NCBI GenBank assembly: GCA_965232615.1
Contig: OZ246985.1
Coordinates: 1,674,001 to 1,738,000 of the forward strand
Direction: 5' to 3'
Length of the DNA: 64,000 nucleotides
DNA from: UBA2779 sp965232615
Lineage (GTDB): Bacteria > Spirochaetota > Spirochaetia > DSM-2461
In this document: positions 17,422 to 25,657 of the stretch, piece after piece
Position numbering within the stretch: the first letter of the stretch is position 1
Layout: each line of letters starts with the position of its first letter
Translations under genes and position numbers: made by a program
The notes under the pieces: model-generated
The model's database searches: none
The model's input: only the letters and a program-made list of their open reading frames with translations
Told to the model about the DNA's origin: nothing

Positions 17422-18141
17422 GAAGCGGAGCATGAAATGCTCAAGATGCCTAAGAGGCTCGATGTCCTGGTCATTAAAACCAGTGCTTCCTGCGTCAAAT
17501 TTGAAATCTTCGACTATTTTAGCCAATTCAACCTCATAAGCTATAAATCCTATGGCGACAGGGTGCGATTTGAGGACATCTATGATACGTCCATTTACGC
17601 CAATTTGTACCTCAGGGAAAACCGCGAAGCCAGGTACGGCAACACAACCGTAACCCTGATCTGTTCCAGCACACCGAGGAAATTCATCCAACAACACAAG
17701 GAGTTCTTCGAGGAAGTCCGTCCCGGCCACTTCACCGGCAACTATGGAATGTATCAAATTCATATCATCAACATAGAGGCCATTCAACTTGGCGGGCCTG
17801 ACGGCGTGTTTCTCTCCGAGTTCTGCCGGGACATTGGGCGGTTGGCCGATAGGAGGGAGATCGAGAAATGTAATCTCTCATCACACATTATTGACAAACT
17901 TATTAGGGGTGTTAAAATGAGGATGACAGTCTTTGAGGGGAAGGAGGAAGACATGGTACCCGTTGCCGATGTAACCGAGATAGTCAGGCCGCAGCTTGAG
18001 AAAGCGTGGAATGATGGCATTGAGAAAGGCATTGAGAAAGAGAAGCTACAAACTGCCATAAGGATGAAGTCCGCCGGAGTCGATAGGAAACTCATCAGTA
18101 AATCGACGGGATTGAGTAAGCAGGAAATCGAAAAGCTCTGA
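17371..18141 (+). CDS. PD-(D/E)XK-like (Rpn-type) nuclease family protein, 5' end replaced by repeat element
   Basis: Similar to a widespread family of PD-(D/E)XK-like proteins often annotated as Rpn-type nucleases or transposase-like. Recognisable parts are MPKRLDVLVIKTS (core Asp), the strand FNLISYKSYGDRV, YGNTTVTLICSSTPRKFI, and the C-terminal coil and tail with LISKSTGLSKQEIEKL. In relatives the third motif is EYKSP; here it is SYKS, so the acidic residue of (D/E)XK may be missing. The first ~18 codons (MLLWRCVPRATPCG...) are translated MITE sequence, so the true N-terminus has been lost and expression is uncertain. A paralogue fragment is at 33203. No function in DGRs is known for this family. 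Confidence 0.65.
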   Translation: MLLWRCVPRATPCGTHLEAEHEMLKMPKRLDVLVIKTSASCVKFEIFDYFSQFNLISYKSYGDRVRFEDIYDTSIYANLYLRENREARYGNTTVTLICSSTPRKFIQQHKEFFEEVRPGHFTGNYGMYQIHIINIEAIQLGGPDGVFLSEFCRDIGRLADRREIEKCNLSSHIIDKLIRGVKMRMTVFEGKEEDMVPVADVTEIVRPQLEKAWNDGIEKGIEKEKLQTAIRMKSAGVDRKLISKSTGLSKQEIEKL

Positions 18142-18504
18142 CCGAATGGACAGGAAGCATTGTATGGGGTTTTTCCAGGATTCGGTTGTTTGATTAGAGG
18201 AACTTTGTCACCGTTGCTGACAATCTACTCCCCGGCACGGATAAATTGTCTTTTTTTTAACCACGAAAAGCACGAAAGCCGCGAAAATTTAATGGATCCG
18301 GATCGAGGAATTACCACCCCGGCCTGTCAAGAATCCGTGTCCATCTTCAGAAGGGGGGAGGTGCTCCAGCCTGCCTTCCAGGGGAGAAGTTTTTGGTAGT
18401 GTCATTTTGACACAGTTGGAGCAAAAAATTTTTCGCTCCCGCCTTCGGCGGGCGGGGCGCATTTGCGCTTGGCCTGCCGGCCAATGCACCGATGCGCCAA
18501 GGAT

Positions 18505-18525
18505 GCAGGCTACGCCTGCTTTTTT
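18505..18525 (+). terminator. Terminator-like hairpin with six T
   Basis: GCAGGC-TAC-GCCTGC followed by TTTTTT. Oriented to end transcription from the PD-(D/E)XK-like gene. Confidence 0.6.
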
Positions 18526-18570
18526 ATGGCCGCCCAGGGGCGGCGGGAAAGCTCCGCTTTCCTAAAGGAA

Positions 18571-18594
18571 GGGGCCTTACGGCCCCCTTTTTTT
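18571..18594 (+). terminator. Terminator-like hairpin with seven T
   Basis: GGGGCC-TTAC-GGCCCC then seven T; counterpart of 12646-12669. The identity of the two duplicated blocks begins just before this hairpin. Confidence 0.6.
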
Positions 18595-18662
18595 ATGCCG
18601 CTTACGCGGCGGATAAGTGCTGCGCGCTTATCTCAAAAGGTAAAAAGGTAAAAGCCAAAAAT

Positions 18663-19064
18663 TTACGTCCTCCGAACGGGGCGGAAGCCCAAATAGTAGA
18701 GGCCATTCGAGTGGGTGGTGTAGCTGCTGCGATCGGCGGAACGCAGGCGCCTGCCGTCGATGATCCAGCTACCGCCGCGTAGGACACGGCTGGAACCGCT
18801 GGACGGCCCCCTGGGATCGGTCTGGCTGCCACTGGAATAATCCCCATACCAGTCCCAGCACCACTCCCACACGTTCCCGCTCATGTCATAGAGGCCCAGC
18901 TCATTGGGAGCCTTCCCGCCCACAGGATGGGTCCTCCACCCGCTGTTACTTGAATACCAGGCCACTTCATCTACATTATCACTTCCTGCATAAAGGTACC
19001 CTTTAGAAGCATTGCCTCCACGGGCCGCATACTCCCATTCGGCCTCCGTCGGCAGCCTGTAACC
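18663..19064 (-). pseudogene. Headless SUMF1-like C-terminal fragment, copy 2
   Basis: Second copy of the fragment at 12730-13131, with the same microhomology junction to Avd. The variable-looking tail differs at one residue (IIDGRRLRSADRS here, IIDGKRLRSADRS in copy 1), an A/G difference. The tail is thus almost unchanged since duplication, in sharp contrast to the DUF1566 variable regions. No start site or N-terminal half. Confidence 0.8.
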
Positions 19065-19375
19065 TGTTTCCCTATGCCCTCCATCAATTCGGATAACGCT
19101 GACTGTTTCTTGATGGAAAGAATTCTAAAAGTCCACACACAGACGTACCTCCAGTTTAAGTATTTCAAAATTATCCAGAAATTCCTCCAGAGGCTCATTC
19201 TTGTCATGGGCCTTGTTGGCCGATAAATGCTCCACACAAACTCTATTCCATCACGTTTTATATCCTGACCCGGAGTATACTTGTATTCCCGGGGAAAGTC
19301 CCTGGTTACCTCAAATAGTTTGAGCACTAATTTGTCGGTGTCCTGATACACTGGCAAACGATAATATAACGCCAT
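18971..19375 (-). CDS. Avd-like DGR accessory protein, copy 2 (same frameshifts)
   Basis: Duplicate of the Avd-like gene at 13038-13442, differing at a single base that I can find (RILSIKKQ instead of RILPIKKQ). It shares the two compensating frameshifts and the SUMF1-derived tail, so these lesions predate the duplication. Probably not a functional Avd; it could still be translated as a 134-aa protein. Confidence 0.75.
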   Translation of the reverse strand: MALYYRLPVYQDTDKLVLKLFEVTRDFPREYKYTPGQDIKRDGIEFVWSIYRPTRPMTRMSLWRNFWIILKYLNWRYVCVWTFRILSIKKQSALSELMEGIGKQVTGCRRRPNGSMRPVEAMLLKGTFMQEVIM

Positions 19376-19395
19376 ATTTCAAAAAAAATTTTCGT

Positions 19396-19427
19396 GCTTT
19401 AGCGGCAGCCTGCGCTGCCGCTAAAGC
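19396..19427 (-). other. Perfect 14-bp hairpin downstream of variable region 2
   Basis: Same stem-loop as at 13463-13494, at the same distance from the stop codon. The 73-base spacer between the variable gene and Avd differs from copy 1 at one base only. Confidence 0.8.
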
Positions 19428-19448
19428 AATTGTTAAATTGATAAATAG

Positions 19449-21557
19449 TTAAAAAGCCCTCACCGCACGGACATGTATGGCGAGGTACTTGTAGTAGTTG
19501 AGCTGGTGGCCATTGAAGAAGTACTGTCCCCACGCGGTGTCGGCACTGGACTCCGACGAGGACCAGTCGTCGCTAGATGCAAAGCTGCCAACGGTATCTT
19601 TCTGTTTATATAACTCATTCAGTTCATCCCTGGACGGTAAAAACCAGTCCTCATGGCCGCCCAGCACTAATTCATCACAGATTTTCGCCGCGTAATTGCC
19701 ATTTAACTCCACTTCATTTCCGTCCCTATCAGTGTAATTACCGTCCCCCAGTGCCTGAACAATCTTCTCCGTGTTGGCCTTGCCACTCCCTATGCCAGTG
19801 AATGTTCCTCCCACAGATGTTCCATGACCGCCCCATTCAACATAAGTGGCATGATCGCTTTTCGCCGCTTCCAGATAACGCCAGCCGTCGGAGTAGTTCC
19901 CCTTGTCGTAGAACACGATTCCTCCGGCGGGACCGTAACCACCAACAAAATACCCTATCGAAATGGACGCAACCGCACTCCAGGCCCCAGACTGCCCGTC
20001 CCCATCCTTCGCCCGCACACGCCAGTAGTGGGTCTGCAAGTTTGTCAGTGCCGATGTGGGCGTGTAAGAGGTGCCCGTTACGCTCGTGGCCGGGGCGGTT
20101 TCCACCCCCGCCCGGCTGCCTGCTATCTGCAACTCGTAGCCCGCCGCTCCAGGCACCGCATTCCAGCTCAAGGCCGGGGTGGTGTCGGTGGTGCTGGAGG
20201 GGCTCAGGCCGCTTACTGTGCCCCAGTTTACCGATAGACTGTTGATTGCGCTCCAGGCTCCATGTTGCCCGTCCCCATCCTTCGCCCGCACACGCCAATG
20301 ATGCGTCGTATTGTTCGTCAAGGCCGTTGTCGGCGTGTAACTGGTTCCGCCCGCTTCCACCGATTGTGCACTGGCCAGCCCCGCTTCGCTGTCGGCTATC
20401 TGAACCTCATAACCCGCCGCTCCAGGCACCGCATTCCAACTGAAGGTAGGCGTGGTGTCCGTGGTTGTGCTCCCGTCCGAGGGGCTCAGGCCGCTTACTG
20501 TGCCCCAGTTTACCGATAGACTGTTGATTGCGCTCCAGGCCCCAGACTGCCCGTCCCCATCCTTCGCCCGCACACGCCAGTAGTGGGTCTGCAAGTTTGT
20601 CAGTGCCGTTGTCGGCGTGTAACTGGCTGCGCTCGCTTCCACCGGCACCGCATTTTCCACCCCTGCCCGGCTCTCGGCTATCTGCACTTCATAGCCCGCC
20701 GCTCCCTCCACCGAATTCCAACTGAAGGTAGGCGTGGTGTCCATGATGGCACTATCATTGGTGGGACTCAGGCCGCTTACTGCTCCCCAGTTTACCGATA
20801 GACTGTTGATTGCGCTCCACGGCCCATACTGACGATTCCCATCCTTCGCCCGCACACGCCAGTAGTGGGTCTGATTGTTCGTCAAGGCCGTTGAAGGCGT
20901 GTAACTGGCTGCGCTCGCTTGCAAGTTATGTCGCTCCAGACACCGCATTCCAGTAAGGCAGGCGTGGTGCCGCCCCATCGGCGGGACTCAGGCCGTGTAC
21001 CTGGCTGCGCAGGCTCCATGTTGCCCGTCCCCATCCTTCGCCCACACGCCAGTAGCCTGAGCACTGTCCAGCCCCCCTTCGCTGCCTGCTATCTGCAACT
21101 CGTAGCCCGTCGCTCCCTCCACCGAATTCCACCTTAAGGCAGGCGTGGTGTCCGTGGTTGTTGCCCCATCGGCGGGACTCAGGCCGCTTACTGCATCAAA
21201 ATCTACCCGCAGGCTCTGAACTCCACTCCAGGCCCCGTACTGCCCAGCCCCATCCTTTGCCCGCACTCGCCAGTAGTGGGTCTTCCCTTTTGTCAAGGCC
21301 GATGTGGGCGTGTAAGAGGTGCCCGTTACGCTCGTGGCCGGGGAGGTTTCCACCCCCGCTTCGCTGTCTGCTATCTGCAACTCGTAGCCCGTCGCTCCAG
21401 GCACCGCATTCCAACTGAAGGTAGGCGTGGTGTCCGTGGTGGAGGAGCCGTCCGTGGGGACCAGGCCATTCATGGCGCCCAAATCAACGTCCGGGGAAAA
21501 AATACAACCGGAGAACAGCACCAGAATAATACTTCCTAACAAAATTAAAGTTTTCAT
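19449..21557 (-). pseudogene. Surface lipoprotein with FN3-like repeats and DUF1566 domain, copy 2, internally disrupted
   Basis: Shorter paralogue of the 13516-17157 gene. The 5' part (21557 down to a stop at 20988) has the same lipoprotein signal peptide and two repeats. The 3' part (20978-19449) has about four repeats and an intact DUF1566 domain ending HVRAVRAF. Between ~20915 and 21060 pieces of repeat are scrambled and an in-frame stop appears; both halves are in the same reading frame. The domain also carries a 14-codon insertion (NYTDRDGNEVELNG) absent from copy 1. The disruption may be real repeat recombination or a mis-assembled repeat; long reads would tell. If real, the variable domain is not displayed from this copy unless translation restarts. 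Confidence 0.8.
19470..19580 (-). other. DGR variable region 2 (VR2)
   Basis: Homologue of VR1. It encodes SDDWSSSESSADTAWGQYFF and NGHQLNYYKYLAIH where VR1 encodes VTYWSSSEYSATSAWNQYFY and SDYHYVPNKYVYDH. At every differing base both copies can be derived from an A in a shared template. Codons AAT/GGA, CAT/CAG and GAC/ATA suggest AAA at those template positions, the rest AAC. Confidence 0.85.
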
Positions 21558-21686
21558 TATTTGATTCCTCTTCTATTTTATCGGAGACAATATGACAGTG
21601 AAGCCCTCCTTGAAGGCAATATAACACTCTCTCCTCTGTTGATTATTATCCTCAAGAACCCTGGGTGTGTCCACCCCTCTTGTTTA

Positions 21687-21813
21687 GGGCACCTCTAAAA
21701 ACCCCCTGAAACTTCCAATAAAAAACCGTTTTCGGAATTTGGCGTAGTGGCGGTGCGTTCCTCGGAGCTTTGCTCCTGTTCAAAGGTTGCAAAACTATTT
21801 TTTAGAGGTACCC
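21687..21813 (+). repeat. MITE-like element, right border of island 1
   Basis: 127-bp copy with both termini (GGGCACCTCTAAAAA ... TTTTTTAGAGGTACCC) and a shortened middle. The right terminus encodes the last codons and stop of the thioesterase gene. No target duplication is visible, as expected if it is the outer end of a larger compound insertion beginning at 12486. Confidence 0.85.
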
Positions 21814-22217
21814 AGCTCTTTATTTGACTCTATGGCCCCAAACCATACATCAATATCGTCAGGTGCTGCCGGTTTCCCATCAATGACGCAGGCAATATTC
21901 AATCTGGCCTTCAGTACTGGCAACTCATCAGGTAAGAGAAGAATCTCCTGATCAAAATAGAGCCGATACATCCCCTTTCGATACGGTCTGGCCGTTATCC
22001 GGATTCTATCTCCGGGATACAGTGAACGATAATAGTTCAACTCAACTTTTCTGAGCACCAGATTAGTACCTTTAGAGGTAAGATCCAGCCAGTCCATACC
22101 AACAGACCGGCCAAATTCATGCCGTGCATGCTGGAGGTAATTCAAGTAAACAGAATTATTCACAATTCCCTGCTGATCGCATTCATAATCACGCACACTG
22201 AGTTCTACATAAAACAT
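21795..22217 (-). CDS. YbgC/4HBT-type acyl-CoA thioesterase
   Basis: 140-aa hotdog-fold thioesterase. The active-site region YECDQQGIVNNSVYLNYLQH with the following ARHEFGRSVG fits the 4HBT/YbgC signature (D/Q near residue 12-17, YLxYLxxAR). The C-terminal GTSKK and the TAG stop are encoded by the MITE end at 21799-21813, so the native C-terminus was replaced or trimmed. Divergent from recC, with 59 bases between the starts. Physiological substrate unknown. Confidence 0.85.
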   Translation of the reverse strand: MFYVELSVRDYECDQQGIVNNSVYLNYLQHARHEFGRSVGMDWLDLTSKGTNLVLRKVELNYYRSLYPGDRIRITARPYRKGMYRLYFDQEILLLPDELPVLKARLNIACVIDGKPAAPDDIDVWFGAIESNKELGTSKK

Positions 22218-22276
22218 ACTTCGGAAGAGTATACAGCTTTCAGGATTCAGGAAACATAGTATATGATTATTTCAGT

Positions 22277-25200
22277 ATGAGTGGGTATCATCTTTACAGA
22301 TCGTCCAATTTACAGAACTTTTTAGATGAATTTCCGGAAATCTTTATTCCTGACAATCCCCTCTCCGATCCTGTTTTCATCATCGTTCAGAATGAGGGTC
22401 TTGGCGAGTGGCTTTCCCGATACCTGACTGAAAAACAGGGGGGGGTGATGGGACTGAACTTTCTCATGCCCGAACAAGCCCTGAGAAAGTTTGTTACTGG
22501 ATTCCCTGCGGCCTGCCATCTTGTTGGTGGAAATGGCGAAAAAATACTGTTCCTTGATGATATGCAGCTAGTCCTGTTCAAAGCACTGGAAGAGATACCG
22601 GAAACTGATGAAGTATTCCAGCAGGTTCACCAGTACCTGAGCTCTGACCGAATCAGCAGGCTCTGGCAATTAGCCTGCACACTGGCCCATAGTTTCCATC
22701 ACTATAGTATGAACTGCCGCTCCATGGTTGAAGTATGGGAAGAAAACATACCTTTTTCCGGTTCAGCCGCCATGTATCATGCAGATGAGACATGGCAACG
22801 GCATCTGTGGTGTAGGATATTCCATCCCAATGCCCCTTACGCTCATTTAGGCCAGGTTCTTTCAGCGATATCACACTCAAATGAAGAGTACGTTGGTGAA
22901 AAAGCCCGCATTGTTCTGTTTGGCTCAAACTTTCTTGGAAAACCTGGACTTGAATTCTTCAGGAAACTGGCCGCCACCCTGGATATCCACCATTTCATGC
23001 TATCACCATACTCAAGCCTCGAAAAACCGGCTGGCATGTACCTTGCCCATAATGCCAAACTCTCAGCAGGAATTAATTCCCTGATACCTGTACTCAAACC
23101 AGAACACCAATATGAATTCTGGGGTATTTCCAATACAGAAGGAAACACCCTGCACCGCCTGCGTTCATCCCTTATAAATGATGAGGATTTCACCGGACCT
23201 CCTGTAGAAGACGGCAGTTTAATCTTTCACAATACCCCGGGAATACACCGAAGTATTGAAATTCTAAAAGACCAGATACTCACTGCACTGAGTAATGATG
23301 AGAAACTTGCTCCAGGCCAAATCGGAGTATTGGCCCCGGATATCGGTTTATATGCCCCGTTTATTACAACAGTATTCTCATCACTGGATGAAGATGGGTT
23401 TCCCCGACGCGATCATTTGCCCTGCAACATAACCGATCTGCCGGCCTGTGATGAATCTCCCTTCCCCTCCGCACTGCGTGCCATGCTTGACCTGCCAGGA
23501 TCCCGTTTCGGCCGCTGTGAGATTATCCACCTGCTTGAAAATCCCTGTATTGCCCCTGTTGCGAAGGATCCCGCCCTGACTGAACAGTGGAAAACACTGA
23601 TCGAGAATCTGAACATCCGCTGGGGTGTGGATGAAACCCATCGGCGAAGCCTTGGGGCAGCGGATCCACTAACAGGTTCCTGGAAGCAGGGTTTTCAACG
23701 AATTCTCGCCGGGTACTACCATGATGAAGGCGATGATCCGGAAACAATTCCCATGCCGGATATATCCGATTCCATGGCGGAGGATGCTGGACGATTAATG
23801 CTTTTTGTTGCGGAACTGGACGAGGAAATCAGGCCCCTGGATAATAAAGTAATGAGTCTCCGGGAATGGGCATCTCTCTGGGAAAGCATCATCACCAGAT
23901 GGCTGATCCCCCGGCGTGATAGAATTGTCAGGGTGGAAGATGAGTACCACCAACAGCGTATTAAAAGAAACCTGAGAGATCTCAATGCTCTCAGTGATGA
24001 TGTGGATCACCTTTCGGATTTTTCCGATTCAAACCTGCCATGGCAGGTTTTTCGAGGCTTACTGGATGATTTTCTCTCAAATTCTTCCGGCAGACGTAGC
24101 AATGATACAGCTCGAGGAGTGTATTGCGGATCACTTAAACCCACCCGAGCCATTCCATTCCGGCGGATTTATGTATTGGGTCTGGATGAGAATACCTGGC
24201 CGACTCAAGATAGACTGACTGGTTTTGACCTGAGAAAGAATGCGCCGGGTCCCATTGATCTTTCCCGGGAGTCCATTGAACGTTTCGCTCTGCTTGAAAC
24301 TCTGTACTCAGCTTCGGATCATCTCTCACTGTTCTATACCGGCCGGGACAGTGTAAATGGGGAACCGCTTTCCCCGGCCGCGCCCGTCCTGGACTTGATG
24401 GAATACCTTGGTAACGGTGTTGAAGAACTGATTCTATACCACCCCCTTTTTCCATACGATCCGGCGGCTCTTACCGGTGAAGGACCACTTGCAACCACAT
24501 CCGTTAAAGCTCTTTCTCTGGCTGAAGAACGGAGGAGCACTCCAATCCAGATGGAGAATCTTCCTGTATCCCCTCCTGAAAATAATGATGCTGTAGACTG
24601 GAAGACTCTGGTCAGCTTCCTGAAAAACCCTGTGATGTACTTCTTTCGGCAGAGGATGGGCGCCGGTTTTCTCTCCAGTAAAAAAGAGCAGGAAAACTAT
24701 GACCTTCTGGAGTTGGACTCTCTGGAGTGGTGGAAATGGCGGGATAAAACCGTACGGGAGGATGTGTCAGCTTTCGAGGATCCTGAGAAACTAGTCCAGG
24801 TTTTCTGTCGCCGGAACTATCTGATGTCAGCCATGAGCAACACTCCTTTCGCTATCTTTCAGTCAGAGAGATGGCTGAATGATGCAAAAACGATGCAGGA
24901 GCAGCTTCATCGTATCACCCAGGAAGGATTTCATTCTGGCCCCTCATTCTCATGCCGGCTGACGGGAAAAGTCGATAATTCCATTGATCATAACAGGCTC
25001 CACGACATACCGAATCAGGAGATTTTGAATCTTCCAGCCCCAAGAATGACTCTGGCGGGAGCATCCCCCCTTCTCGTCAATGGAGACATCAATGGCTTAA
25101 GACTTCTGTCAAAAGATGGAAAACCGGATCGGCAGGTATGGACCCTTCTTGACTTCATTTCCAGACATACCCCAAACGCATCATACAACCTGCGCAACTG

Positions 25201-25657
25201 GGTGGCAACCCTGGTACTGGCCACGGCTCTGGGTGAGAATACTCCAGGAGAGATACGTGTATTCCGCATCGGAGCAAGAGATTATAAAGCCAGAAGATAC
25301 TATTTCAGAGAAGATATGGCGCCTACGGGCAGTGCTGGTGAAAAACGGCTTATCATTAATCCAGAAAAACACCTTGAAAATCTGGTAAATTTCTATAGAA
25401 GAGGTCAGCAAACCCCCCTTCCCCTCTATCCAGAATTAGCTGATAAAATAAAAAGACCCATAGATCCCGGAGATTATGAAGGTTTCAAAGAGGCTGCTGC
25501 CGCCACCTGGGAAAAAATCGTAACCAGTGATTTCACACCGTTCTCTGCAATGCGGGATTGTTCCTGGAGAAAGAGGTTTTTACCGCATCCTCCCCTGGAC
25601 GATAGTCAACTTCAAAAAGCCTATACAACGATCTACATCAAAGGTGGACTGTTGTGA
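22277..25657 (+). CDS. recC: Exodeoxyribonuclease V gamma subunit (RecC)
   Basis: RecC scaffold and Chi-recognition subunit of RecBCD, 1126 aa. The N-terminus (DPVFIIVQNEGLGEWLSRYL, GVMGLNFLMPEQALRKF) matches the inactivated helicase domain 1 of RecC, and RRIYVLGLDENTWPTQDRLTGF followed by DLRKNAPGP the characteristic middle region. It lacks Walker motifs, as expected. First gene of recC-recB-recD; the stop overlaps the recB GTG. No strong ribosome site before the ATG. Confidence 0.94.
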   Translation: MSGYHLYRSSNLQNFLDEFPEIFIPDNPLSDPVFIIVQNEGLGEWLSRYLTEKQGGVMGLNFLMPEQALRKFVTGFPAACHLVGGNGEKILFLDDMQLVLFKALEEIPETDEVFQQVHQYLSSDRISRLWQLACTLAHSFHHYSMNCRSMVEVWEENIPFSGSAAMYHADETWQRHLWCRIFHPNAPYAHLGQVLSAISHSNEEYVGEKARIVLFGSNFLGKPGLEFFRKLAATLDIHHFMLSPYSSLEKPAGMYLAHNAKLSAGINSLIPVLKPEHQYEFWGISNTEGNTLHRLRSSLINDEDFTGPPVEDGSLIFHNTPGIHRSIEILKDQILTALSNDEKLAPGQIGVLAPDIGLYAPFITTVFSSLDEDGFPRRDHLPCNITDLPACDESPFPSALRAMLDLPGSRFGRCEIIHLLENPCIAPVAKDPALTEQWKTLIENLNIRWGVDETHRRSLGAADPLTGSWKQGFQRILAGYYHDEGDDPETIPMPDISDSMAEDAGRLMLFVAELDEEIRPLDNKVMSLREWASLWESIITRWLIPRRDRIVRVEDEYHQQRIKRNLRDLNALSDDVDHLSDFSDSNLPWQVFRGLLDDFLSNSSGRRSNDTARGVYCGSLKPTRAIPFRRIYVLGLDENTWPTQDRLTGFDLRKNAPGPIDLSRESIERFALLETLYSASDHLSLFYTGRDSVNGEPLSPAAPVLDLMEYLGNGVEELILYHPLFPYDPAALTGEGPLATTSVKALSLAEERRSTPIQMENLPVSPPENNDAVDWKTLVSFLKNPVMYFFRQRMGAGFLSSKKEQENYDLLELDSLEWWKWRDKTVREDVSAFEDPEKLVQVFCRRNYLMSAMSNTPFAIFQSERWLNDAKTMQEQLHRITQEGFHSGPSFSCRLTGKVDNSIDHNRLHDIPNQEILNLPAPRMTLAGASPLLVNGDINGLRLLSKDGKPDRQVWTLLDFISRHTPNASYNLRNWVATLVLATALGENTPGEIRVFRIGARDYKARRYYFREDMAPTGSAGEKRLIINPEKHLENLVNFYRRGQQTPLPLYPELADKIKRPIDPGDYEGFKEAAAATWEKIVTSDFTPFSAMRDCSWRKRFLPHPPLDDSQLQKAYTTIYIKGGLL

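Larger units (their letters stand above)
18142..18662. repeat. Gene-free spacer with an array of short perfect palindromes
   Basis: From 18142 to about 18398 I see no gene. A CACGAAA-rich motif (CCACGAAAAGCACGAAAG, 18262-18279) resembles a common intergenic repeat. From 18399 to 18632 a dense series of small hairpins follows: GTGTCA/TGACAC (18399), CCCGCC-TTC-GGCGGG (18438), GCGCA-TT-TGCGC (18457), TTGGCC-TGCC-GGCCAA (18469), GCAGGC-TAC-GCCTGC plus T6 (18505), GCCGCC-CAGG-GGCGGC (18529), GGAAAGC-TCC-GCTTTCC (18546), GGGGCC-TTAC-GGCCCC plus T7 (18571), GCCGC-TTAC-GCGGC (18597) and GATAAG/CTTATC (18612). Most loops are 3-4 bases. Confidence 0.75.

Noticed and set aside
12486..21813. Prophage origin of the island (DGRs occur in phages)
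   Set aside because: No phage structural, lysis or integrase genes are present; only lipoproteins, Avd fragments and element debris.
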